Source of the DNA: Deltaproteobacteria bacterium RBG_13_43_22
GTDB lineage: Bacteria; Desulfobacterota; RBG-13-43-22
DNA: 64,000 nt
Assembly: GCA_001797675.1 (NCBI GenBank)
Contig: MGQB01000025.1
Span: 31,464 to 95,463 of the forward strand
Direction of reading: 5' to 3'
The notes below the pieces were generated by a model that was given only the letters and a program-made list of their open reading frames with translations, had not been told where the DNA came from and did not search any database. The translations under genes and the position numbers were made by a program. This document shows, one piece after another, positions 1-8,841 of this stretch; position 1 is the stretch's first letter, and each line of letters opens with the position of its first letter.

Positions 1-785
1 TTTCCCGGACCGTCCCCGGTTTTTTCCTCGGTCTTCAAGACCCCCGGATGAAGCTTCAGGGCTTTCAAGACTTCCTCCCCCGGTCCTTGAATGGTCAGAT
101 GGACCTTTCTGGAGGTTTGAATCTGGGCGGTCAGGTTTGAGACCGTATCGATGGCGACAATCCGGCCCCGGTTGATGATAATCACCCTCTGACAGGTCTG
201 GCTGACTTCCGGCAGGATATGGGAACTCAGGATGATGGTCCTTTCCTGCCCCAGGGACCGGATCAGGGCCCTGATCTCCACCACCTGTGCCGGGTCCAAC
301 CCAATGGTCGGCTCGTCCAGGATGAGCACCGGCGGATTATTCAACAAAGCTTGGGCCAGCCCGAGCCGTTGTTTGAATCCCTTGGAAAGATGCCCGATAA
401 TGCGTCCCCGGACCTTCTGCAACCCGCAATCGTCTATGGCCTTTTCAATGGATGGTTTGATTTCACGGGTGCCCATTCCCTTGGCCTGGGCGGCGAAGGA
501 CAGAAACCGTTCAACGGTCATTTCGGTGTACAGGGGAACGCTTTCAGGCAGGTAACCCAACTGTTCCCGGACCTTCAGGGAATTCCGTGAGACATCCCAG
601 CCGTTGACCCGGGCTTTTCCGGAGGTGAGCGGAAGGAAACAGGTCAAGATTTTTAGGGTGGTGGTTTTTCCCGCCCCGTTAGGCCCCAAAAAGCCGACCA
701 CCTCCCCCTGTCCTATGGAAAAAGAAAGATCGGAAATAGCCGGTAAGAAGCCGTAGTATTTGGTTAACTGTTCAACTTCAATCAT
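1..785 (-). CDS. ABC transporter ATP-binding protein (partial, 3' end off the window)
   Basis: The reading frame starts at an ATG at 785 and stays open to the left edge, so about 261 residues are visible and the C-terminus is missing. Walker A (GPNGAGKTTT) lies at residues 34-43, the ABC signature LSKGFKQR near residue 132, Walker B with the catalytic Glu (ILDEPTIGLDP) near 152-162, and the H-loop (SSHIL) follows. The order and the P-L-Y-T-E-M-T-V region after Walker A resemble the GldA/NatA/CcmA-type exporters, whose ATPase is followed by a separate permease gene; that partner would lie off the window. It acts at the cytoplasmic face of the inner membrane. The substrate cannot be deduced. 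Confidence 0.9.
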   Translation of the reverse strand, partial: MIEVEQLTKYYGFLPAISDLSFSIGQGEVVGFLGPNGAGKTTTLKILTCFLPLTSGKARVNGWDVSRNSLKVREQLGYLPESVPLYTEMTVERFLSFAAQAKGMGTREIKPSIEKAIDDCGLQKVRGRIIGHLSKGFKQRLGLAQALLNNPPVLILDEPTIGLDPAQVVEIRALIRSLGQERTIILSSHILPEVSQTCQRVIIINRGRIVAIDTVSNLTAQIQTSRKVHLTIQGPGEEVLKALKLHPGVLKTEEKTGDGPG

Positions 786-832
786 AGAATGGCCGGAAAC
801 AGAAAAAATTTGCCCTTAACAGAAAAAGGCTT

Positions 833-979
833 CCGAGATCTTTGAAAAATGTTCAATTTTGGTCAAGACCAAGGAAGGCGAAAATTTCAACCACAGGAAT
901 ATTATAGAATATTTCGAGGATTGAATTTTGAGCCTGACACCGAGATTGGTCAAAAGGGGGCATTTTTCAAAGGTCTCGG
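833..979. repeat. Interspersed palindromic element, family A copy 1
   Basis: A 147-bp element bounded by inverted arms at 833-851 and 961-979 (CCGAGATCTTTGAAAAATG against its reverse complement, one mismatch). The interior is close to that of the element at 40395-40538: both share AAGGAAGGCGAAAATTT, a short central palindrome ending in ATTTCGAGGATT, and AGCCTGAC. It lies between two minus-strand genes, immediately upstream of the ABC gene start. Confidence 0.8.
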
Positions 980-1017
980 TCGGTTATTCAATAATCATTT
1001 ATGGGCAGATTGTCAAG

Positions 1018-1584
1018 CTATTCAGCTATTTTTATTCGTTCGCGTATCTGCCGGACCAAAGGGCCGTCTTCCCGCCAGAGCTGACAGCTGTTGATCAGAT
1101 ATTCCAGATTGGGCGTTTCTTCAAAGGACTTGGGAACGGATTGGGATTTACGGCCCTGGTCGGCCCAGTAGCCGTGCAGCCCGGCCGGACCCATAGCCAG
1201 GATCAGGTGCATCAGATGGCTGCACCCCTCTACTCCATACAGCCTTTTTCTGACCTGGTCACTGAAGCCGGCGACGATCGGCAGACCGATTATTTTTTTC
1301 ACCGTGTCGGCTACGGTCGGACACAATGGGTTGGGGATAGTGGGCATTTCCGCCTCGGCATCAAGTATCGTGATCGGTCTTCCCCCCAAAAGCAGACGGA
1401 CGCACATCCAATGGACCACCCCCGGCGGGCGGGGCCGGCCGTCCCGGTTGTATCCGGTCACCATTCGTTCGTCCCTGAGCCAGCCCTCAACAAGTACCTG
1501 ATCATTTTCCAAAGGATAGGTTCGGATATCCAATTTTCGTTCATGGACCGGGGTTTCTGTCCTGAGTTCTTTTAGTGTGTGCAT
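1018..1584 (-). CDS. DUF2889 family protein
   Basis: A 188-residue protein that I recognise as DUF2889-like: the N-terminus runs from a conserved 'T-E-T-P-V-H-x-R' segment into a beta-rich core and the conserved 'G-x-x-G-C-S-H-L' motif (here VEGCSHLMHLI, residues ~117-127). The family is common in Deltaproteobacteria and Betaproteobacteria and has no assigned activity. There is no signal peptide or membrane segment, so it is probably cytoplasmic. It points the same way as the ABC gene but is separated from it by the palindromic element at 833-979, so an operon is doubtful. Confidence 0.75.
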   Translation of the reverse strand: MHTLKELRTETPVHERKLDIRTYPLENDQVLVEGWLRDERMVTGYNRDGRPRPPGVVHWMCVRLLLGGRPITILDAEAEMPTIPNPLCPTVADTVKKIIGLPIVAGFSDQVRKRLYGVEGCSHLMHLILAMGPAGLHGYWADQGRKSQSVPKSFEETPNLEYLINSCQLWREDGPLVRQIRERIKIAE

Positions 1585-1921
1585 AGGGGTTCTTTCGGTA
1601 TCCTGTTGGGTTAATGAAATGAAAAGAAGTTTTTTTTATACTGAAAATATCCGGCCAGGGCAACTTAAAAAAGTGGAACCTATTGGCCTTTAATCAAATG
1701 TTGTTAAATCGCTCCCAACCTCTCTCTTCCAAAAGGAGGGAATTTTCATTCCCCTTTCCCCGTCTTCTTTCCCGTTTTTCTCCTTGCCCTTGTTTTTTTC
1801 TTGACCTATACTCTTTTCGAAAAAAGGTAAAATCCTTTGACCGGACCCGTTGAGCATCGACCGGGCCGGCGCAAATTGGAAGAACGCCGGACCGTATATT
1901 CCCTTTCTGGAGGCTTGATTA
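1585..1921. other. Intergenic region between divergent genes
   Basis: About 340 bases between the divergent DUF2889 and acyl-CoA synthetase genes. It is rich in pyrimidine tracts. I see no gene, RNA or convincing promoter. A ribosome binding site GGAGG (1909-1913) belongs to the next gene. Confidence 0.5.
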
Positions 1922-3391
1922 ATGAGTGGAACACCTGTGCATCCCTTGGAAACCCTGTTCTATCCTAAAAATATCGCCGTGGTCGGCGCCTCGCCCAGAG
2001 GTGGGCTGGCCGGAGGCCGTTGGGGCGGCAATACCTACATCGAAGGTTCCATCAAACTGCATTTCAAAGGAAAAATATTCCCGATCCATCCCACTGCTAA
2101 AAGTATTCTCGGGCTTACGGCCTATAAAAGCGTCCGTGATATCCCGGATGAGATCGACTTGGTCATCTTCAGCGTGCCTTTCAAGGTTGTGCTCGAGGTC
2201 ATGGCCGATTGTGCGGCCAAGGGTGTGAAATACGTTCATCTCTTTACGGCCGGATTCAGCGAAACCGGCCGTGAGGATTTAGCCCGTTTAGAAAAAGACC
2301 TGATCCGGATAGCCCGCGGGGCCGGTATCCGGGTTATCGGCCCGAACTGTATGGGTCTGTACTGCCCCGAGGGCGGACTGGCCTGGACCAACGAGTTCCC
2401 TGACAGGCCCGGTCCGGTCGGCCTCGTCTCTCAGAGCGGCCAACTGGCCGGAATGTTCATCGCCTTAGCTGAGACAAAAGGTGTGCGTTTCAGCAAGGTT
2501 GTCAGCTACGGCAACGCCAGCGACCTGCAAAACCACGAGTTTCTCGAATATCTGGCCCAGGACGACAAAACCAAATACATCTGCACTTATGTTGAAGGAT
2601 TGAAGGAGGGCCGGGCCTTCTTCGAACAGGCCAAAAGGATTTCGCCGGTAAAACCGATTATCGTCTATAAAGGCGGGGTGACCGAAGGCGGCTCCCGGGC
2701 CACCCAATCCCATACCGCCTCACTGGCCGGATCCCCGGAACTCTGGAAGGCCATGTGCCGGCAGGCCGGCCTTATCTCCGTCCATTCCCTTGAGGACATG
2801 GCCGTCACCCTGACAACGCTAATGCGGCTGCCTCTCCCACAGGGGAGGAATGTGGCCGTGCTGGGCGGGGCCGGCGGCGGTTCAGTCACCATGACCGACA
2901 TGGCCGAAGAGGCCGGCCTCCGCGTCCCTCACCTGACCGAAAAAACCATTAAGGCCATCGAGGAGTTCGTGCCCATTCAGGGCAGCAGTGCCAAGAACCC
3001 ACTGGACATCATGGGCGCCTTCTTCGGCCAGGGCATCGATCCTTTCATGGCGCTCATGGACCTGCTTCGGGAAGACCCGAACATCGACGCCCTTATCTTC
3101 AACCAGCCGGTGGACCTTATCACCCGTGTGGTAGGTCGTTCTATGGTTTCCCTTCTCCCCCAGTTGGTCAAGGATTCCATGAAACGGATGGGCAAACCGA
3201 TTTACGTGGTTCTGGACCGGGGGCGCGGAGGTATCGAAGCAGAGATCCTAAGACAGGAACTGGAGGATCGGTATACGGAGGCCGGTTTCGCCACCTTTGC
3301 CACCTTTCCCCAGGCGGCCCGGGTTCTGGCCGAACTGGACCAATATCGCCGGTATCTGGAGACCCGGGGGGCGGGATCTTCGGGACGTTAA
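1922..3391 (+). CDS. NDP-forming acyl-CoA synthetase, CoA-binding/ligase subunit
   Basis: A 489-residue protein with the layout of the alpha part of ADP-forming acetyl-CoA synthetases and succinyl-CoA synthetase: an N-terminal CoA-binding Rossmann domain (IAVVGASPRGG near residues 18-28, then P-x-N-C-M-G-L), followed by the ligase-CoA domain with the probable phosphohistidine in SHTASLAGS (His at about residue 262). These enzymes interconvert acyl-CoA plus ADP and phosphate with free acid plus CoA and ATP. The ATP-grasp (beta) part is absent here and is not adjacent, so a partner subunit must lie elsewhere. GGAGG at 1909-1913 supports the ATG at 1922. It heads a plus-strand catabolic series; the substrate is unknown. 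Confidence 0.85.
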   Translation: MSGTPVHPLETLFYPKNIAVVGASPRGGLAGGRWGGNTYIEGSIKLHFKGKIFPIHPTAKSILGLTAYKSVRDIPDEIDLVIFSVPFKVVLEVMADCAAKGVKYVHLFTAGFSETGREDLARLEKDLIRIARGAGIRVIGPNCMGLYCPEGGLAWTNEFPDRPGPVGLVSQSGQLAGMFIALAETKGVRFSKVVSYGNASDLQNHEFLEYLAQDDKTKYICTYVEGLKEGRAFFEQAKRISPVKPIIVYKGGVTEGGSRATQSHTASLAGSPELWKAMCRQAGLISVHSLEDMAVTLTTLMRLPLPQGRNVAVLGGAGGGSVTMTDMAEEAGLRVPHLTEKTIKAIEEFVPIQGSSAKNPLDIMGAFFGQGIDPFMALMDLLREDPNIDALIFNQPVDLITRVVGRSMVSLLPQLVKDSMKRMGKPIYVVLDRGRGGIEAEILRQELEDRYTEAGFATFATFPQAARVLAELDQYRRYLETRGAGSSGR

Positions 3392-3500
3392 AAGGAAAAA
3401 GAAGGATTGGTTTAAATCAATATCAGTCGGAAAAGGGGAGAAAATCAGTCGATTCTGAATCAATACCAAGGTCACTCATTAAAATAGGTGACCAGTTAAG

Positions 3501-4523
3501 ATGCGATCCCCTGACCTGGACCACCCCATGACGAATTCTATCGATCTACACGCCCACCTTATCGTTCCCGAGGCCGAGATCCTCGTCAGGGGACACCCCG
3601 GGTGGACCCGGGCGGACGAAACGGCACGCAAGGCCCTGGGAGAACATTCCTATCGTTACAACAACGAACAGGCGGCGGAAACCCTCTCTAAATCCAAGGA
3701 TATTGGTTTGAGACTTGAAGATATGGACCGAATGGGGGTGGATATCCAGGTACTCAGTCCTTCGCCGGCCCAATATTACCTCTGGGCCGAGCCGGATTTG
3801 GCTTCAACCCTGGTCCAAATTCAAAACGAACGTATTGCCGAAGTATGCGCAGCCTACCCCCATCGTTTTATCGGGCTCGGCGCTGTAGCCCTTCAGCATC
3901 CGGAACTGGCTGTTTCCCAACTCGACGCCTGTATGAATACCTACTTACTGAAGGGTGTAGAGATCGCCAGCGCCTATTTGGGGAGGGATCTGTCGAATAA
4001 GCATTTCGAACCCTTCTGGGAGCTGGCCGAAAAACTTAAGGCGGTGATCCTTATCCATCCCATGGGCTCGACTTTAGGAGAACGCACCGTACCCTATTAT
4101 TTTTCCAATATCATCGGCATGCCCCTTGATACAACGCTTGCACTTTCTCACCTTATCTTCAGCGGCGTGTTCGACCGCTATCCTCATCTCAAGGTTTGCG
4201 CCGTCCACGGAGGAGGTTACTTCCCGGCCACCATAGGGCGATTTGACCATGGTTACCGCAAGCGACCGGAGTCCCGGACCATGAAGCACCCGCCCAGCGA
4301 ATATCTACGGCGGATATATTTCGATACGGTTGTCTTTCGCCCGGATATTCTCCAGGGTCTCATAAAAAGAGCCGGTATCGAACAGATTGTTGTGGGAACC
4401 GACTATCCTTTCGACATGGGAGACTATGAACTCGACGCTCTGCTGGGTGGTGTTCCGGGTCTTGACGATAAAGGCCTGAAGGCCATCCGTAGTGAGAATG
4501 CCCGAAGACTTCTAAATTTGTAA
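3501..4523 (+). CDS. Amidohydrolase family 2 protein (ACMSD-like)
   Basis: A 340-residue TIM-barrel metal-dependent hydrolase or decarboxylase of the aminocarboxymuconate-semialdehyde decarboxylase type. Seen: the metal-binding H-x-H near the N-terminus (DLHAHL), a conserved HPMG motif, AVHGGGYFP, and the C-terminal metal Asp in GTDYPFDMG. Known members decarboxylate or hydrolyse aromatic and dienoate intermediates. The ATG at 3501 is preceded by a weak AGGTG; an ATG at 3531 (MTNSIDLHAH) is an alternative that loses no conserved residue. The acyl-CoA synthetase upstream and the reductase and MaoC hydratases downstream fit a ring or branched-acid degradation cluster, but the substrate is not deducible. 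Confidence 0.85.
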   Translation: MRSPDLDHPMTNSIDLHAHLIVPEAEILVRGHPGWTRADETARKALGEHSYRYNNEQAAETLSKSKDIGLRLEDMDRMGVDIQVLSPSPAQYYLWAEPDLASTLVQIQNERIAEVCAAYPHRFIGLGAVALQHPELAVSQLDACMNTYLLKGVEIASAYLGRDLSNKHFEPFWELAEKLKAVILIHPMGSTLGERTVPYYFSNIIGMPLDTTLALSHLIFSGVFDRYPHLKVCAVHGGGYFPATIGRFDHGYRKRPESRTMKHPPSEYLRRIYFDTVVFRPDILQGLIKRAGIEQIVVGTDYPFDMGDYELDALLGGVPGLDDKGLKAIRSENARRLLNL

Positions 4524-4718
4524 TTCTTATTTAAACTTTTTTTATTGGAGCTCTCCTGACAGGGTCATTATAGGATGTCCCGGTCTAAAAGGAGGACCCC
4601 GATGGGAGGAAATGAATTAATATAATACCGTCGGAAATCATTACAAATAAAAATCTTCTGCTTAGAGGGAAAAAGATCCCGTCTTTGTTGGTACAATTGG
4701 CTCTGAAAGGAGATGCGA

Positions 4719-5711
<993 letters not shown>

Positions 5712-5986
5712 CCGTGATTCCGACAGCGTGGCGTCTAAGGGAAAAACACCAAGGGAAAAGATCAATTGGTTTTGATAAAAAGTTGATTTTTGATAAGATA
5801 AAAAGGGACCTTGTCCAGACCATTCGGTGCCTCTAAGGCCAAGCCCCCGGCTAGGTCGGGGAGAGTCGAAAAAGCTGGGCTGTGGCGGTTAATAAAAAAT
5901 CTCCTTTTCAACCGGGTTAGAGCGAAAGGATAAGCTATTTTAGAACCGCCGATTGATGATTTACGATTTAATGATAGGGAGGAAAA

Positions 5987-6424
5987 ATGGAAAACTTGAC
6001 CTTTGAATCCGTGAATCCGGGGGATGTCCTTCCCCCATTTATTCGATCCGTCAGTCAGGAAACCTTTTGGAAATACGCCGTGGCCTCTTTCGATTATAAC
6101 CCTGTCCACAATGATCCGGATTGGGTCAAAACGGCCCAACCCTTTAAAATACCTTTTACGGTGGGGCATGGTATGATGACTATGTCTTTTATGACTTCTC
6201 TGGTTACCAATTGGGCCTTGCCGTCCATGCTTCAGATTCGAAAGATTGTTTCAAAATTTACCCGGCCGGTCGAACAAGGATGGGAAATTATCTGCAGCGG
6301 CGTGGTCTCTGAAAAGCATTTTATCACCAAGGGGAAAAACTACATAGTGGTGGATGTTAAAGCTGAAAATCGGCAGGGCGACTTGCTGGCCCTTGGTGAA
6401 ATCGAAGTGGTCTTTCCCGATTGA
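5987..6424 (+). CDS. MaoC-like hydratase
   Basis: A 145-residue hot-dog-fold protein of the MaoC/(R)-specific enoyl-CoA hydratase type. The catalytic signature is visible as an Asp-x5-His pair (DYNPVHNDPDW, residues ~36-46) with the following GHGMMTMSF helix. GGGAGG about 7 bases upstream supports the start. A second MaoC-type gene follows at 6789, separated by a palindromic repeat; paired MaoC-like subunits that form a heteromeric hydratase are known in acyl-CoA degradation, and this pair may work that way (inference). Confidence 0.85.
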   Translation: MENLTFESVNPGDVLPPFIRSVSQETFWKYAVASFDYNPVHNDPDWVKTAQPFKIPFTVGHGMMTMSFMTSLVTNWALPSMLQIRKIVSKFTRPVEQGWEIICSGVVSEKHFITKGKNYIVVDVKAENRQGDLLALGEIEVVFPD

Positions 6425-6431
6425 GAACTAA

Positions 6432-6745
6432 CCAAACCTATTTGAAATTTTGGGAGGGTCATAGGGGGTCTTGTTTTTGGGGATTGTCCAAAGGGTAATT
6501 ATGAGTTTCCAACCCGGCCAGGACGGCCAAGTTTGATTCGAGGCAGGCCGGGATGCCCCCCGGCCACCCAAGCTTGTTTCGGGCAATGGTGTAGGCCTAT
6601 CTCCGAATCAGGTTCAATATTTGGCCCGGCAAAGAAGCTTATGGCTCGGGGGTGGACAACCCCAAAAACAAGACCCCCTATGACCCTCGTATAAAATGTT
6701 AGAGATAGATTCTCAGATGATCTAATGTAAAAATTTAAAGTTTTA
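6432..6745. repeat. Long inverted-repeat element, family B copy 1
   Basis: Arms of about 35 bp at 6453-6491 and 6653-6690 are almost perfect reverse complements (GTCATAGGGGGTCTTGTTTT and its complement). Between them is a conserved interior with CCCGGCC, GCAGGCCGGGA and TTGGCCCGGCAAAGAAGC. Outside the arms a leader (CCAAA..TATTTGAAATTT) and a tail (GTTAGAGATA.ATTCTCAGAT) are shared with the copy at 19511-19800. It sits between the two MaoC genes. Confidence 0.85.
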
Positions 6746-6788
6746 TGGATTGGATCAATATCGAGATTCAAGAAAAGGAGAAGGGATC

Positions 6789-7367
6789 ATGAGTCATGCC
6801 GACTTAGCCAAATATTTCAAAACAGAAAAGCAGTTCAAATTCAGCACGGATTTTTTTACCGATGCCGAGAATTATGAAGTTTGGGATGAAATCGATTTTT
6901 CCGATCTCCAGGAAGTTGAAGGTGAAAACACCTTTGAAATAAAGGCCGAAGACATCAAGTTTTATGCAGAAGGAGGCCTTGACGACAACCCGCTGATGAA
7001 TGACGAAGAATACGCCAAGAAGTCACCCTACGGTGGACTGGTGGTTCACCCGATATTTATCACCTCCATCTGTTTTTGGTGTGTGGGCGTCAAGGGGAAG
7101 GGAAACTGGATAAGAACCCCCGGGGCGAGAAACCCCGGTCAGGTTTTAGAAATCTATGAATATTTCAAAGTCGGAGAAACCATTCATGTAAGAATGAAAC
7201 CTCAGGACCGCTATATCAAACGGGGTAAATGTTATCTCCAGTATCAAATGAACGCCTATAACCAGGATAATGTTTTGAAATGCCGAATGTATGCCACCCT
7301 GATCCTACCTCGGACACGACCGGATATAAGAAAATTTCTTAAAGGCATCCGCGGATTGAGTGATTAG
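6789..7367 (+). CDS. MaoC-like dehydratase, N-terminal-type domain protein
   Basis: A 192-residue hot-dog-fold protein. The central segment (EDIKFYAEGGLDDNPLMND, then YGGLVVHPIF) matches the FAS1-dehydratase/MaoC N-terminal family. The usual D-x4-H catalytic pair is not clear in this protein, which suits the partner subunit of the MaoC-like protein upstream, where the pair is intact. The ATG at 6789 is preceded by AAGGAG at 6775-6780. Together with 5987-6424 it probably forms a two-subunit enoyl-CoA hydratase, an inference from proximity only. Confidence 0.75.
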   Translation: MSHADLAKYFKTEKQFKFSTDFFTDAENYEVWDEIDFSDLQEVEGENTFEIKAEDIKFYAEGGLDDNPLMNDEEYAKKSPYGGLVVHPIFITSICFWCVGVKGKGNWIRTPGARNPGQVLEIYEYFKVGETIHVRMKPQDRYIKRGKCYLQYQMNAYNQDNVLKCRMYATLILPRTRPDIRKFLKGIRGLSD

Positions 7368-7633
7368 CCGAGAAACCGATTTAAACCAGGCAGATTTACC
7401 TCTTTCGACAGCAGTGTGGACAGATATATTTTGGTGCGTAACAACCATTTATAGGGAACATAATAAGAGCGGTCCTCGAAGGAATTTTTTCGCGCCTGCC
7501 CCCAAGGCAGACCATGAAACGCCGATATCCATATTATTACGGATACCTTTATTTTCTCCTTGACCCCCCTGGTTTACTTTTTTTATACTTCCAACGAAAG
7601 ACCGAGTAATCCATAACCTGCGGAGGGACACCC

Positions 7634-7984
7634 ATGAAAACAATACAGCTTGATCAGGTTGCGAAGTCGAAAATGGCCCTGGAAGGCGCCAAAGAGGTCT
7701 ATAAGCAACTCCCTATCTCCAAGGCAGACGGGACCCCGTCGTTTTCTTTCCGGGTATTTACTATTGAACCGGGAGGACATACCCCCTATCATACCCATGA
7801 ATTCGAGCATCTGAATTATGTCATCGAAGGCCAAGGCGGCCTGGTAAATGAAGCCGGGAAAGAACGTCCGGTAAAACAAGGGGATTTTGCCCTTGTTTTA
7901 CCCGGTGAAAAACATCAATATCGGAATACATCGGCCGATTTCCCCTTCATCATTATCTGCGCCGTACCCAAGGAATATGAATAA
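7634..7984 (+). CDS. Small cupin-domain protein
   Basis: A 116-residue single-domain cupin. Motif 1 reads TPYHTHEFEHLNYVIEGQG (two His and a Glu as metal ligands) and motif 2 GDFALVLPGEKHQYRN (metal His). Small cupins of this kind are isomerases, dioxygenase-like enzymes or sensors; sequence alone does not decide. GGAGGG (7622-7627) precedes the ATG by 6 bases. It ends the plus-strand catabolic series. Confidence 0.85.
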   Translation: MKTIQLDQVAKSKMALEGAKEVYKQLPISKADGTPSFSFRVFTIEPGGHTPYHTHEFEHLNYVIEGQGGLVNEAGKERPVKQGDFALVLPGEKHQYRNTSADFPFIIICAVPKEYE

Positions 7985-8116
7985 GAAGTAAAAAGGGTAG
8001 AGTAGAAAGTTGGCGCCGGGCTGGAGCCGCCTTTGAACCTTTTGATGCTCGCATCTACAAAGGCCGTTGGGTCGAGTGGAAGCGGCTGAATTACCTCCTT
8101 AAATTATTCCTTGAGG

Positions 8117-8779
8117 TTACTCTTCCGGGAATATGGTATGACGGATCATCTTGCCTTCATTCATGTAAACCACCATCTCGACCAGATTCGTGGCGTGGTC
8201 GGCAATCCTTTCCAGGTATTTGGAAATGTAGGAGATCTTGATGGCCCGGGTGATGGTTGAGCTGTCTTTTATCATAAACAATAAAAGTTCATTAAAAATT
8301 TGCACCGTAAGCTGATCGACTTCATCATCCCTTTTTATCACTTCATAAGCCAGGGATGTGTTTTTTTCCAGGAAGGCCTGGAGGGCATCATGAACCATCC
8401 CCTCGGCGATCTCGGCCATCCGGGGTATATCAATATAGGGCTTTAGCTGGGGTTCTTCGTTGAGTTCCAAGGCCCGTTCGCAGATATCCACAGCGTAATC
8501 CCCCATCCGTTCCAGGTCCGTAGTGATTTTCATGGCCGTGGTAATGAACCGTAAATCCCCGGCCGTGGGTTGGCGGAGGGCTATAAGCCGGATACATTCC
8601 TCGTCAATGGACACGTCAAAGGCGTTGATCCGGGTATCGTTTTCAATCACTTGACGGGCAAGGTCACTGTTTCGTTCCACCAGGGACTTGATGGAACGGT
8701 CGATGGCCTCTTCTACCAGTGAGCCCATTTTAAGGATCTGCACCTTGAGATCGCTCAGTTCATCTTCAAAGATAGTCAT
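8117..8779 (-). CDS. phoU: Phosphate signalling protein PhoU
   Basis: A 220-residue all-helical protein with two PhoU repeats. Each repeat carries the E/D-x-x-x-D metal-binding pattern: DLERMGDYAVDICERAL in the first half and YLERIADHATNLVEMVV in the second. PhoU links the Pst phosphate transporter to the PhoR kinase and represses the Pho regulon when phosphate is plentiful. The pst genes are not adjacent here, so this is a stand-alone copy. It is divergent from the 611-residue gene with only about 60 bases between the starts. Confidence 0.95.
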   Translation of the reverse strand: MTIFEDELSDLKVQILKMGSLVEEAIDRSIKSLVERNSDLARQVIENDTRINAFDVSIDEECIRLIALRQPTAGDLRFITTAMKITTDLERMGDYAVDICERALELNEEPQLKPYIDIPRMAEIAEGMVHDALQAFLEKNTSLAYEVIKRDDEVDQLTVQIFNELLLFMIKDSSTITRAIKISYISKYLERIADHATNLVEMVVYMNEGKMIRHTIFPEE

Positions 8780-8841
8780 GGCATTTTCCTGCTTTTGATT
8801 TTTTGGAAGATTATCATTTCATATCATGTTAATATTCTATC

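Noticed and set aside
928..1575. 215-codon plus-strand frame opposite DUF2889
   Set aside because: Antisense shadow of a recognised family gene; begins inside a palindromic repeat.
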